DNA of 24,686 nucleotides from the NCBI GenBank assembly GCA_002343075.1, contig DDRH01000058.1, forward strand, positions 1 through 24,686, in the 5' to 3' direction. Position 1 is the first letter of the stretch, and the number at the start of each line of letters is the position of its first letter. The position numbers were made by a program, and so were the translations under genes. Of this stretch, positions 8,165 through 16,845 are shown one piece after another. Below the pieces are notes generated by a model that saw only the letters and a list, made by a program, of their open reading frames with translations, was not told the DNA's origin and did not search any database. Origin of the DNA: Phycisphaerales bacterium UBA2421 (GTDB lineage: Bacteria > Planctomycetota > Phycisphaerae > Tepidisphaerales > Tepidisphaeraceae).

Positions 8165-9229
8165 ATGGCAAAACTATTCGACCCCTGGAAATTGCGCGGC
8201 GTAACCATGCGGAACCGCATCGGAATCTCGCCGATGTGTCAGTATAGCAGTGTCGACGGGTTTCCCAATGAGTGGCATCTGGTACACCTCGGGAGCAGGG
8301 CGGTTGGCGGGGCGGGGTTGATAATCGCAGAAGCGAGCGCCGTCGAACCACGCGGCCGGATCAGCGAAGCCGATGCGGGAATGTATAGCGACGATCATGT
8401 CGAGGCATGGCGACCGATTACATCCAGAATCGCTGAGCAGGGTGCCGCGCCTGCGATTCAGCTTGCTCACGCAGGTAGAAAGGCGGGGTGGTCGAAGCCC
8501 TGGCCGGAGTATAAATTGCTCGAGATTGATAAAGGGGGCTGGACGCCCGTCGCGCCATCGCCCATTGCGTTTAACGACAAACATCCGACCCCCAAGGAGA
8601 TGTCGCTGGATGATATCGCTCAGGTTCAGCGAGCCTTTACAAGCGCCGCCGAAAGATCTGTCGCGGCCGGGTTTGCTATGATTGAGTTGCACGCCGCTCA
8701 TGGTTACCTGCTTAACAGTTTTCTCTCGCCGCTATCCAACCGCCGGACGGATTCTTACGGCGGGAGCTTTGATAATCGGTCTCGGATGCTGGTGGAGATC
8801 GTTGAAGGCGTCAGGAAGGTGATTCCAGAGAGCATGCCCCTCTGGGTGCGGCTAAGCTGTGTCGATTGGGAACCGGATGGCTGGAACATCGAAGATTCGG
8901 TGCGACTCGCAGCCCGTCTCAAGCCCCTGGGGGTCGATGTGATTGACTGCAGCAGCGGCGGGAACTCGGCGACGGCAAGGATTGCTGTAGTGCCGGGCTA
9001 TCAGGTGCCCTTTGCAGAGCAGATTCGCCGGGAGGCCGACATCGCCACTGCAGCCGTCGGGTTGATCACCGAAGCGCAGCAAGCGGGGGCGATTATCGCA
9101 GAGGGTCAGGCCGACGCCGTGCTGATTGCGAGGGCATCGCTGCGCGATGCGTATTGGCCAACCCGGGCAGCACACGAACTCGCCGCGGAGTTGCCCGCTC
9201 CAAAGCAGTATCGCCGGGCGTGGATCTGA
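8165..9229 (+). CDS. Old Yellow Enzyme family NAD(P)H:flavin oxidoreductase (YqjM-like)
   Basis: FMN-dependent ene-reductase of 354 residues with a TIM-barrel fold. It opens with MAKLFDPWKLRGVTMRNRI and SPMCQYSS, whose Cys and Tyr are the flavin-tuning residues typical of the thermophilic-like (YqjM/XenA) class. LAHAGRKAGW and the ELHAAHGYLLNSFLSPLSN block give the substrate-binding His pair (HAAH); RTDSYGGSFDNRSR follows, and the flavin phosphate region is GQADAVLIARASLRD. Length matches the class. Substrates are alpha,beta-unsaturated carbonyls or nitro compounds in relatives; the physiological one is unknown. The start at 8165 is preferred over ATG 8156 because the TACAAT box covers the latter. 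It follows leuB on the same strand and is convergent with the M50 protease gene. Confidence 0.9.
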   Translation: MAKLFDPWKLRGVTMRNRIGISPMCQYSSVDGFPNEWHLVHLGSRAVGGAGLIIAEASAVEPRGRISEADAGMYSDDHVEAWRPITSRIAEQGAAPAIQLAHAGRKAGWSKPWPEYKLLEIDKGGWTPVAPSPIAFNDKHPTPKEMSLDDIAQVQRAFTSAAERSVAAGFAMIELHAAHGYLLNSFLSPLSNRRTDSYGGSFDNRSRMLVEIVEGVRKVIPESMPLWVRLSCVDWEPDGWNIEDSVRLAARLKPLGVDVIDCSSGGNSATARIAVVPGYQVPFAEQIRREADIATAAVGLITEAQQAGAIIAEGQADAVLIARASLRDAYWPTRAAHELAAELPAPKQYRRAWI

Positions 9230-9270
9230 TGCTTCGGCTGCAATTGTCGAGCGAGCTGAACGCGCGAAAC

Positions 9271-9912
9271 TCATGAGCCGCGCGTGAACTCCAGCGTGAG
9301 TGTGGTCAATTGCCGGGCGGCTGGCATGATCAGACGTCCCGCGAAGAAAAACACGAGCATGAAGCCCATGATTACACCGCCGCTGAGTTGCAGGCGATCG
9401 ATGAGACGGGCATAACCCTCATTGAAATTGGCGAGAATATGCGACCCATCCAGAGGAGGCCAGGGGATCATGTTGAAGATGGCTAGCGCATAGTTGACCA
9501 GCCCGGTGACGAACAACAGATATTGCGCGTTGGAAGCCGGCCCGCCTTCGGGCGCAGGTCCGGCGAGGCGCATCCACAGCCCCAAGGCCGTGAGAGACAG
9601 CAGTGCCAGTACCACATTGCACACAGGCCCCGCGACTGCCACAAACGCCTCGGCATATTTTCCGCGGAGCCGGGTGCGGTCGATCGGCATGGCACCCCAC
9701 GCAAACCCCGCCACTAGCAACATGATGATTGAAAAAATGCCCATATGAACCAGCGGATTGAGCGTCATCCGGTCTTGCTCAATGGGCGTCCGGTCGCCGC
9801 GGGATATCGCGGCGAAGCCGTGGCAAAGCTCGTGCAGGCAGATACTGACGACCACTGCGATCATGACAGCAAAGAAAAATTTCGGGTTGGAGTGAAGATT
9901 TTCAATGAACAT
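9271..9912 (-). CDS. M50 (site-2 protease-like) membrane metalloprotease
   Basis: A 213-residue multi-span membrane protein of the S2P/M50 group without PDZ or CBS domains. The zinc site HELCH lies at residues 27-31 inside the first membrane segment. The family's second motif is seen as NMIPWPPLDGSHIL near residue 147, where Asp of LDG is the third zinc ligand. Between them are NPLVHMG and a KYAEAFVAVAGPVCN segment typical of the rhomboid-free, short M50B proteins. Such proteases cleave transmembrane substrates within the bilayer; the substrate here is unknown. It is divergent from trxB, with 62 bp between the starts. No clear Shine-Dalgarno or -10 was found; ATG 9912 gives a complete N-terminus. 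Confidence 0.88.
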   Translation of the reverse strand: MFIENLHSNPKFFFAVMIAVVVSICLHELCHGFAAISRGDRTPIEQDRMTLNPLVHMGIFSIIMLLVAGFAWGAMPIDRTRLRGKYAEAFVAVAGPVCNVVLALLSLTALGLWMRLAGPAPEGGPASNAQYLLFVTGLVNYALAIFNMIPWPPLDGSHILANFNEGYARLIDRLQLSGGVIMGFMLVFFFAGRLIMPAARQLTTLTLEFTRGS

Positions 9913-9938
9913 GCGTCACAGGTTCCAGGCGTTGAGAG

Positions 9939-9967
9939 TTGGAGAAGTCCATTTCTGCTCCTACAAT
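9939..9967 (+). promoter_or_regulatory. Candidate trxB promoter, leaderless geometry
   Basis: TTGGAG (9939-9944), 17 nt, TACAAT (9962-9967), then 7 nt to GTG 9975. The spacing is canonical for sigma-70 and puts the transcript start at the GTG. Confidence 0.55.
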
Positions 9968-9974
9968 TACGCTT

Positions 9975-10973
9975 GTGAACGCAACAAGCAACCCAACGGC
10001 AGTGGAAAAAGTGGTCATCATTGGAAGCGGTCCGGCTGGCTGGACAGCCGCGATCTACGCGGCGCGGGCGATGCTCAGCCCTGTCATTTATGAAGGAGCG
10101 ATCAGCGAGGAGAATCGTCTGGCAGGCACGCTCCCGCTGGGCCAACTCAATCTCACCACAGAGGTCGAAAACTTCCCCGGCTGGCCTAAAGGCGTGATGG
10201 GACCTGATTTGATGATGAATATGCGGACACAGGCCGAACATGTCGGCGCGAAGATTATCACGGAAGATATCACGGAGATCGACCTTTCGCGTCGGCCGTT
10301 TATGATGAAGGACTCGGCCGGGCAGACCATTGCGGCGCACTCTGTCATCGTCGCGACCGGTGCCAGCGCCAATTACCTCGGCCTGCCCAGCGAAGAGCGG
10401 TTTAAGAATATGGGCGTGTCGGCTTGCGCGGTGTGCGATGGCGCGCTGCCGCGGTTTCGCGGAAAGCCGCTGGTGGTTGTCGGCGGGGGTGATTCGGCGT
10501 GCGAAGAGGGGACCTATCTCACCAAGTTTGCAAGTGCCGTCCATCTGGTTCACCGCCGGGACCAACTTCGGGCGAGCAAGATCATGGCTGAGCGCGCCCT
10601 AGCCAATCCGAAGATCTCGCCGGTCTGGGATAGCGTGGTTGATGAAGTGCTCGGCGATGATGCGCAAGGCGTAACGGGCGTGCGCGTGAAGAATATTAAG
10701 ACCGGCGAAACCCGCACGCTTGAGGCCGCGGGCATGTTTGCTGCGATTGGTCACACGCCGAACATCAAGTTTTTGAACGGGCAGTTGGAGATCGATGAGA
10801 AGGGCTTTATCGTCCTGCAGGACAAGTTTAGGACTACCACGAGTGTCGAAGGCGTGTTTGCTGCCGGCGATGTGGCCGACAGTACCTACAAGCAGGCCAT
10901 CACCGCTGCGGGTATGGGCTGCAAGGCGTCTCTCGACGCGGAACGATGGCTTGCAGCGAAGGGGATTCATTGA
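9975..10973 (+). CDS. trxB: Thioredoxin-disulfide reductase
   Basis: Cytoplasmic FAD/NADPH flavoenzyme that reduces thioredoxin; 332 residues from the GTG start. FAD-binding GSGPAGW lies at 17-23, the redox-active CAVC at 151-154 within the usual [10 protein letters not shown], the NADPH-binding GGGDSACEE near 170, and the second FAD motif [23 protein letters not shown] near the C-terminus. Low-molecular-weight TrxB proteins have this order and length. I place the start at GTG 9975 because a promoter TTGGAG-N17-TACAAT ends 7 nt before it; the frame is open to a TTG at 9939, but that TTG is part of the predicted -35 box. The gene is followed by rnpA after 70 bp. Thioredoxin itself is not in the window. 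Confidence 0.93.
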   Translation: MNATSNPTAVEKVVIIGSGPAGWTAAIYAARAMLSPVIYEGAISEENRLAGTLPLGQLNLTTEVENFPGWPKGVMGPDLMMNMRTQAEHVGAKIITEDITEIDLSRRPFMMKDSAGQTIAAHSVIVATGASANYLGLPSEERFKNMGVSACAVCDGALPRFRGKPLVVVGGGDSACEEGTYLTKFASAVHLVHRRDQLRASKIMAERALANPKISPVWDSVVDEVLGDDAQGVTGVRVKNIKTGETRTLEAAGMFAAIGHTPNIKFLNGQLEIDEKGFIVLQDKFRTTTSVEGVFAAGDVADSTYKQAITAAGMGCKASLDAERWLAAKGIH

Positions 10974-11043
10974 CGATTCGGCCGCGTGTGGCGCTCGCGC
11001 CCGTTTGAGCCTTCGCGCGGTGCGCTACTAGTTTTGAGCTTCA

Positions 11044-11418
11044 ATGCCAGTCCCCGCCGCAAAGTATCCTTTCCCTCGCACGATGCGGCTGCGCGACCCG
11101 CTTCGGTTCAAACAGCTTTTCACTGAAGGATTCGGTGTCAGCCGCGGGATGATCAAGTTCTTTGCCGCCCCGAACGGGGATGCTGTTCCCCGACTGGGAA
11201 TCAGCATCAGCCGTCGCGTGGGCACGGCCCCCCGGCGGAACCTCATCAAGCGCCGGCTGCGCGAAGCATTTCGGTTGATGCAGCACGATTGGCCGAAGGG
11301 ATATGATCTGGTCATCGTCGTCCGCCCTCACGTCCCACTACCGCTGGCCGAGTACCAACGGGCAATGAGCGCGGCGATGGTGAAGACGGTGAGGAAAGTT
11401 GAAGACTCTGCAGGGTGA
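11044..11418 (+). CDS. rnpA: Ribonuclease P protein component
   Basis: Basic 124-residue protein subunit of RNase P, which assists the catalytic RNA in trimming tRNA 5' leaders. The core reads RLRDPLRFKQLFTEG, then LGISISRRVGTAPRRNLIKR and RLREAFR, which contains the RNR-type RNA-binding helix of the family, followed by YDLVIVVRP. The C-terminal 20 residues are less conserved. ATG 11044 gives the usual distance to the RLR motif; ATG 11083 is an in-frame alternative just before it. The weak box TAGTTT (11029-11034) lies 9 nt upstream and no Shine-Dalgarno is clear. It is followed by yidD, the usual bacterial order, but rpmH, normally directly upstream, is absent here. Confidence 0.92.
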   Translation: MPVPAAKYPFPRTMRLRDPLRFKQLFTEGFGVSRGMIKFFAAPNGDAVPRLGISISRRVGTAPRRNLIKRRLREAFRLMQHDWPKGYDLVIVVRPHVPLPLAEYQRAMSAAMVKTVRKVEDSAG

Positions 11419-11466
11419 GAGGATGGCAGCTTCGAGTGGCGCTCGACTCCAGGAGCTATGCAGCCG

Positions 11467-11673
11467 ATGCGATGGATCTTGATCCAGTTTGTCCTGCTTT
11501 ACCGGGTCACCCTTGGGCGACTTCTTGGCGGGCAGTGCAGGTTCGAGCCATCCTGCAGCCAATATGCAATCGATGCGCTAACAAAGTATGGTGCATGGCG
11601 GGGGGGATGGAAGACTCTGACGCGCATCGCTCGGTGTCATCCGGCGTCAAAAGGGGGGTATGATCCGGCATAG
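11467..11673 (+). CDS. yidD: Membrane protein insertion efficiency factor YidD
   Basis: Small (68-residue) amphipathic protein of the YidD family, which associates with the inner membrane near the YidC/Sec insertion machinery. The signature CRFEPSCSQYAIDALTKYG is followed by GGWKTLTRIARCHP and GGYDP, all diagnostic. Alignment to typical YidD starts favours MRWILIQF at 11467; AGGAG (11451-11455) is then 11 nt upstream. The ATG at 11458 would leave only 2 nt after that AGGAG. It sits 48 nt behind rnpA and is probably cotranscribed. YidC, its usual downstream neighbour, is missing; the next gene is convergent. Confidence 0.9.
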   Translation: MRWILIQFVLLYRVTLGRLLGGQCRFEPSCSQYAIDALTKYGAWRGGWKTLTRIARCHPASKGGYDPA

Positions 11674-11727
11674 ACCGGGTCGCGCGTCCTTGCTGCACAG
11701 CGGCTCGGGCGATGGCACAAAAACCGA

Positions 11728-13167
11728 CTACTTCTTAAAAAAAGTCTTGCCCTTGCTGTTGTACTTGCTTAGCCGATCATTGACATAAAGGCCTTCGAGC
11801 AAAAACTCACCGACGCTGGCCAGCATGGCCGCGTCCGACGCATCAACTTTAAGATCTTCTGCAAGCGCCCGCGCGCCCTGCGACAGCGGTTTGATCGCCG
11901 CCATGTTTGCCACGACTTCTTCGGCAGGCAGGTCATCGCCGGCGGGGAAGGTCAGGTTTCCCTTGAATTGCTCAACAATGTTCTGATATCGATCGATCTT
12001 CGTGTGCCTGTTAAACACCAGCTTCACCGCTTCACCCACCAGCGACTTGATCAGCTTGTCTTCACTTTGATCATCATCGGCAAGCGTCATCTCAATCTTC
12101 CCTCGGCAGCTTGCAATGAGGTAGTTTAAGTCGCTGACGCGCGGCACCACGCGCGTCTCGCCGGTGACAATCCCGCGGCGCTCGGCGTTGCTGGTGACGG
12201 TCTCTGCGTTGGCGATGCTCGTTCGCACGCTTACGCCGCTCGCCTGGCTCACATGAGGACTGCTTCGCGCCAGCCGGACGACGTTCTCCACGACTTCCCA
12301 CATATACGCTGGCCATTCGACACGCACACCAGCACTGGTGTCGCCCCGATCGAGCCACGCATTCTGTTGTGTCACCTCGATCCCTTCGTTCACCGTCTCA
12401 GGATAGTGAGTACGAATCACGCTGCCGATTCGATCTTTGAGAGGCGTGACGATGCGCCCGCGGTTGGTGTAGTCTTCCGGGTTGGCGGTGAAGATCAGGC
12501 AGACATCCAGTTCAAAGCGGATCGGATACCCGCGGATCTGCACGTCGCGCTCCTCGAGCACATTAAACAGCCCCACCTGAATCCGCGGCGCGAGGTCGGG
12601 AAGCTCATTAATCGCAAACAGCCCTCGGTTTGATCGCGGAATCAATCCAAAATGCATCGTACGTTCATCGCTGAGATACTTCCCTTCGGCGTGCTTAACC
12701 AGATCGACTTCGCCGATCAGATCAGCGATGGTTACATCGGGCGTGGCAAGCTTCTCCTGATATCGGTCGCTGCGATGAACCCAGGACACCTTTGCGGCGT
12801 CGCCCTGCTCGGCCACCAATCGCTTCCCGCTGACGGTCGCTGGCGCTATTGGGTCATCATTAACGTCGAGGTCGGTCAATACGGGAATCCACTCGTCTAG
12901 TAGCGACGGCAAGAGACGCAGAATGCGCGTCTTGGCCTGCCCGCGTAAGCCCAGAAAGAGCATGTCGTGCTTGCTCAAGATGGCGTTGACGATCTGCGGG
13001 ATCACCGAGTCGCGATACCCAACGATTCCGGGAAACAGGGTCTCGCCAGCTTTCAATTTGGCGATCACGTTGCGGCGAAGCTCATCCTTGACGGTGGACG
13101 GCTTATAGCCCGAAGACTTCAGTTCCTTGAGCGTGGCGGCCTTTGGCGCGGTTGTCGTGTGATTCAT
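11728..13167 (-). CDS. MoxR/magnesium chelatase ChlI-like AAA+ ATPase
   Basis: A 479-residue cytoplasmic AAA+ protein. Walker A is GLRGQAKT (73-80), the Walker B region is RGLFAINELPDLAPRIQ (181-197), where Asn replaces the usual Asp before Glu188, and the sensor-1 region is CLIFTANPEDYTNRGRIVTPLKDRIG. This ChlI-like subgroup usually works with a von Willebrand factor A partner, as chelatase or MoxR chaperone pairs do; no VWA gene is in the window, so substrate and role are open. The C-terminal 150 residues include a helical lid-like part ending GLYVNDRLSKYNSKGK. The start at 13167 is supported by TACTAT 7 nt upstream on the minus strand, and no Shine-Dalgarno is present. It is convergent with yidD. 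Confidence 0.85.
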   Translation of the reverse strand: MNHTTTAPKAATLKELKSSGYKPSTVKDELRRNVIAKLKAGETLFPGIVGYRDSVIPQIVNAILSKHDMLFLGLRGQAKTRILRLLPSLLDEWIPVLTDLDVNDDPIAPATVSGKRLVAEQGDAAKVSWVHRSDRYQEKLATPDVTIADLIGEVDLVKHAEGKYLSDERTMHFGLIPRSNRGLFAINELPDLAPRIQVGLFNVLEERDVQIRGYPIRFELDVCLIFTANPEDYTNRGRIVTPLKDRIGSVIRTHYPETVNEGIEVTQQNAWLDRGDTSAGVRVEWPAYMWEVVENVVRLARSSPHVSQASGVSVRTSIANAETVTSNAERRGIVTGETRVVPRVSDLNYLIASCRGKIEMTLADDDQSEDKLIKSLVGEAVKLVFNRHTKIDRYQNIVEQFKGNLTFPAGDDLPAEEVVANMAAIKPLSQGARALAEDLKVDASDAAMLASVGEFLLEGLYVNDRLSKYNSKGKTFFKK

Positions 13168-13174
13168 TAACGCA

Positions 13175-13180
13175 ATAGTA
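13175..13180 (-). promoter_or_regulatory. -10 box of the MoxR-like gene, leaderless geometry
   Basis: On the minus strand TACTAT (13180 to 13175) ends exactly 7 nt before ATG 13167. A TTGACA lies at 13211-13206 but 25 nt away, too far for a standard -35. Confidence 0.5.
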
Positions 13181-13456
13181 CGCCTGCAGATGCGCGGGAA
13201 TCCATTGTCAAATCTACGTCGTTAGGCGGCAGTGAGGGCACCTAGAGAACCACCCATGAGCAACATTGGCCTCTCAGCCGGTACATGCAATAAATGGCCC
13301 ACCTGATGACACGCTCTGGCTCAAAGGACAAACGCTCCAGACCACCCATAAAGCACTTTCCAAAACCGTCTCGGTGGGCGGGTTCGCTCTTTTTCCTCGA
13401 ATTGTGGGAAGGCGTGAGGTAAGCTCGTGCCAGGGCCTGTCGGGCTTGGACATTCT

Positions 13457-14056
13457 ATGACTTGGGTCACCACCGCCACCGTGCTGCAGAAGCTCCGCGA
13501 TTACGAGAATCGCGAGGCATGGGGCTCATTCGCTGAGCGGTTTCGCAAGCCGGTGGTCAGCTTCGCACGCGGCATGGGCCTGAAGACTGCCGACGCGGAA
13601 GATGTGGCTCAGGAAACACTGCTCGCCTTCGCCGAGGCATATCGCAATGGGAAGTATGACTCAACCAAGGGTCGTCTGAGCAAGTTCCTTTTTGGCATCG
13701 CCTACAGGCAGTCACTGAAGTTTCGCCGCGCCGGTGCCCCCGGTGCTGGCGGGGGAAAGCTCGCGCAGCCGGAGAGCGGATTCTGGTCGGAAGTGCCCGA
13801 CGAGGATGAATCACACGCCAGCGGCGTTTGGGACACACAATGGGAGTCAAGTGTGCTTGCGGAGTGCATGCAGCAAGCGAGAGTCGAGTTTGAGCCGATG
13901 ACCTTCAGGGCGTTTGAGCTGGTGGTGCGGGAGGAGATGCCTCCCCCACAGGCTGCCGACGAATTGGGTATTCCCATCAAATCGGTTTACAACGCAAAGC
14001 ACCGCGTGCTCAAGCGTATCCGCGAGCTCCGCGACACATACGAGAGCGAAGCATGA
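13457..14056 (+). CDS. ECF-type RNA polymerase sigma factor
   Basis: Sigma-70 family extracytoplasmic-function regulator of 199 residues. Region 2 spans about residues 15-95: AWGSFAERFRKPVVSFARGMG, then DAEDVAQETLLAFAEAY, the core-binding and -10 helix, and LSKFLFGIAYRQSLKFRR. After an acidic, Gly-rich linker, region 4 (about 145-195) includes FELVVREEMPPPQAADELGIPIKSVYNAKHRVLKRIREL, an HTH with a skipped Val-Tyr-Asn recognition helix. The ATG at 13457 (MTWVTTATVLQKLRD) looks like the native start; GTG 13427 is an in-frame alternative. Its stop overlaps the kinase start in ATGA, so the two are translationally coupled. By context, activity is likely controlled by the partner's zinc motif, its kinase domain, or both. 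Confidence 0.9.
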   Translation: MTWVTTATVLQKLRDYENREAWGSFAERFRKPVVSFARGMGLKTADAEDVAQETLLAFAEAYRNGKYDSTKGRLSKFLFGIAYRQSLKFRRAGAPGAGGGKLAQPESGFWSEVPDEDESHASGVWDTQWESSVLAECMQQARVEFEPMTFRAFELVVREEMPPPQAADELGIPIKSVYNAKHRVLKRIRELRDTYESEA

Positions 14057-16845
14057 GCCAGACGTGTCCAGACATCGCAGAGCTAGAGCAATTCAGCAGC
14101 GATGTACTGGACGCGCAAACCAGCAGTGCCATCGTTGAACACCTCAACCAATGCCCCGATTGTGCCGCACTTGTTGCGGACCTTGCCGAGAACCTGAAGC
14201 TGGCTGAAGCGATCCGCCGGGGTGGTTCGGGCAATGCTGCCGAAGAACCGTGTCCCACGATGATCGGGCCCTACAGAATTCTGCGGAAGATCGGCCAGGG
14301 CGGGATGGGCACGGTGTACGAAGCCGAGCAAGACAACCCGCGGCGGGTTGTGGCGCTCAAGGTGGTTCGCCCGGGGCTAATGTCGGCCTCACTTCTGGCG
14401 CGGTTTCGGCAGGAATCACAGGTGTTGGGGCGGCTCCGTCACGCAGGAATCGCCCAGGTATATGAAGCCGGCACGCACCAGGCGGGGCACGGTCCGCAAC
14501 CCTACTTTGTGATGGAACGAGTCGCCGGCCCGCCGCTGCTCAAACATGCTCAGGACCATGGACTGAATACACACCAGCGGCTGGAGCTGTTGAGCCTGAT
14601 TTGCGACGCCGTCCATCACGCGCACCAGCACGGGGTGATTCACCGCGATCTAAAACCCGACAACATCCTTGTTGACGACACCGCGCAGCCGCCGCAGCCA
14701 AAGATTCTTGATTTCGGTGTGGCTCGGGTGATCGATCCGTCGATTCAACAGACGACGCTACACACCAGCGCCGGCCAGATTGTTGGAACAGTGGCCTATA
14801 TGAGCCCCGAGCAAGCCACCGGCGATGTTGTCGAGATCGACATCCGTTCTGATGTCTATGCGCTGGGCGTTATCGCGTTTCAACTGCTCAGCGGCCGTCT
14901 GCCGCACAAGGTCAGTGTTGCCAGCATCGCCGACTCGGTACGTGCGATTGTTCATGATGAGCCGACGACGCTGGCGAGTATTGATCGGTCGATGCGGGGC
15001 GACATCACGACGATTGTCGGCAAGGCGCTCGCAAAGGAGAAAGTGCGTCGATACCAGAGCGCCGCAGAAATGGGGGCGGACCTTCGGCGGCATCTGAAGA
15101 ATGAACCGATCGCGGCACATCCGCCAAGCACGATCTATCAACTGAGCAAGTTTGCCAGAAGAAACAAGGGGCTGGTTGGGGGTGTCATCGCCACCTTTGT
15201 AGTGCTGACCGGTGGAATCATCGGCACCAGTGTCGGGCTGTTGCAGGCCACACAACAACGTAACGCAGCCGAGGCCGCGCGTGCTGCTGCCGATGCCAGC
15301 GCCCTGGCGGCCACCACGAGCGCCGACGAGGCGAAAAAGGAGGTGTTGCGCCAATCGGCAGTGACGAGATTCTTGCGAGATATGCTTGCCGCGGCGAGTC
15401 CGGGCAATTTATCGTCGCTCGAGGTGAAAGGACGGGATGTGACGGTGCTACAGGCGCTCAACGCCGCCGCCGACAAGGTCGATGCGGGGTCGCTGAAAGA
15501 CCAGCCGGAGACCGAGATTGCCGTGCGCGACATGATTGGGGCGACTCTCGAAGAACTGGGTGAGTACAACCGCGCCGCCGATCAGATCGAGAAGAGCATG
15601 GAGATCGCCACCCGGACTTTCGGAGAACAATCGAAACCCGTTGCAAACTGCTTGAATAGTCTAGGTGTTCTCTATGGCCGACTAGGCCGACCAGCGGAGG
15701 CGGCGGAGTCTGCGCGCCGAGCGGTCGCAATCTACTCGACCCTGCCCGAAGCCGGTGAGCAGGATTTCGCAACCCTGAAGAACAACCTTGCCACGATCCT
15801 CAGTGATCAGGGAGCCGACGGGGAAGCCGAGGTGCTCTGGCGCGAAGTACTGGAAATCCGCCAGCGCGAATACGGCAAAGAGAGCTTTGATTATGCCGGC
15901 GTCGCGAGCAACCTTGCCGGCTTGCTCGCAGAGACCGGCCGTCCGCAGGAAGCCGAGCAGATGTATCGCCAATCCCTCAGCGTGTTTCAGAAGTTATCCC
16001 CAGAGGGTCACCCCGCGTATGCAAAGGTGCTCACCAACCTGGGTACGCTGTTGAACACAATGAACCGCGCCTCCGAGGGCGAACCGCTGATGCGCCAGGC
16101 GCTGGAGATGCAGCGGCGTCTTCTCGGCGATGAACACCCGATGGTGGTTGTCATCCTCAATAATCTGGCGCGCATGGAGCAGGGACGCAAGAACTTCGAC
16201 GGTGCAGAGAAGCTGTATCGTGAGGCAATCGCGTTGCAGCGAAAACAGACCGGCGACGAGTCGGTCGTTCTTGCCAGCCTCCTAAACAATCTCGGCACGT
16301 TTTACCAGGCACAAGGCAAGATTGTTGAAGCAGAGTCGCTTATGCGCGAGGCGCTGGAGATGCGACACCGCCTTTTGGGCGAAAGCCATCTTGACTACGC
16401 CAACAGCCTCCACAACCTCGCGTATCTTCTCGATGAACAATCGAAGTTTGGGGAAGCTGAGGCGATGTATCGGAGCGCAATTCAGATCAAACTCGCGGCG
16501 CAGGGGTCGGCGCATCCGGATACCGCCACCAGCCGCGTGCAGCTTGGTTCGACGCTCACAAAACTTGGAGAGTTTGCCGAAGCTGAGGCCGAATTACTTG
16601 CCGCGGCGGAGGTTCTGGTTCCAGATGGACCGGTGAAGGTGCGGTCGGCGGCCACATGCGTGCGATATCTGGTGCGCTTGTACGAAGCGTGGGATAAGCC
16701 CGATGCCGCGAACGCATGGCGAACGCGGCTTCCCGCCACACGACAGGCGGCTACCACGCCCGCCGCAACCCACCCCGCGGCAGTCACCTCAAAGTTGCCC
16801 GCGCCCGTCGGCGGAGCAGCAGGGGCGTCGCAACCAGCACAATAA
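14053..16845 (+). CDS. Ser/Thr protein kinase with N-terminal anti-sigma-like zinc motif, membrane segment and TPRs
   Basis: A 930-residue signalling protein. Residues 1-60 contain CPDIAELEQF and HLNQCPDC, the HxxxCxxC pattern of zinc-binding anti-sigma (HC2-type) domains. The kinase spans about 73-345 with all key residues: glycine loop GQGGMG near 81, Lys103, HRDLKPDN with catalytic Asp199, DFG Asp220, and MSPEQA. A hydrophobic segment near 373-397 predicts one membrane span, with the kinase inside and the rest outside or periplasmic. From about 470 to 890 run TPR units of the kinesin-light-chain kind (LLNNLGTFYQAQGK..., YANSLHNLAYLLDEQ...), likely a protein-binding or sensing module. The last 40 residues are Pro/Ala/Thr-rich. 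The start ATG overlaps the sigma stop by 4 nt. The 3' end overlaps the minus-strand PEP-CTERM gene by 62 bp. Confidence 0.93.
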   Translation: MSQTCPDIAELEQFSSDVLDAQTSSAIVEHLNQCPDCAALVADLAENLKLAEAIRRGGSGNAAEEPCPTMIGPYRILRKIGQGGMGTVYEAEQDNPRRVVALKVVRPGLMSASLLARFRQESQVLGRLRHAGIAQVYEAGTHQAGHGPQPYFVMERVAGPPLLKHAQDHGLNTHQRLELLSLICDAVHHAHQHGVIHRDLKPDNILVDDTAQPPQPKILDFGVARVIDPSIQQTTLHTSAGQIVGTVAYMSPEQATGDVVEIDIRSDVYALGVIAFQLLSGRLPHKVSVASIADSVRAIVHDEPTTLASIDRSMRGDITTIVGKALAKEKVRRYQSAAEMGADLRRHLKNEPIAAHPPSTIYQLSKFARRNKGLVGGVIATFVVLTGGIIGTSVGLLQATQQRNAAEAARAAADASALAATTSADEAKKEVLRQSAVTRFLRDMLAAASPGNLSSLEVKGRDVTVLQALNAAADKVDAGSLKDQPETEIAVRDMIGATLEELGEYNRAADQIEKSMEIATRTFGEQSKPVANCLNSLGVLYGRLGRPAEAAESARRAVAIYSTLPEAGEQDFATLKNNLATILSDQGADGEAEVLWREVLEIRQREYGKESFDYAGVASNLAGLLAETGRPQEAEQMYRQSLSVFQKLSPEGHPAYAKVLTNLGTLLNTMNRASEGEPLMRQALEMQRRLLGDEHPMVVVILNNLARMEQGRKNFDGAEKLYREAIALQRKQTGDESVVLASLLNNLGTFYQAQGKIVEAESLMREALEMRHRLLGESHLDYANSLHNLAYLLDEQSKFGEAEAMYRSAIQIKLAAQGSAHPDTATSRVQLGSTLTKLGEFAEAEAELLAAAEVLVPDGPVKVRSAATCVRYLVRLYEAWDKPDAANAWRTRLPATRQAATTPAATHPAAVTSKLPAPVGGAAGASQPAQ

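Noticed and set aside
13407..13430. GGAAG...CGTG as an ECF-type autoregulated promoter before the sigma gene
   Set aside because: Only a loose match to the GGAAC/CGT pattern; not distinguishable from chance without other promoters of the same regulon.
15994..16002. TTATCCCCA, one mismatch from a DnaA box
   Set aside because: Single copy inside the TPR coding region with no AT-rich element or cluster.
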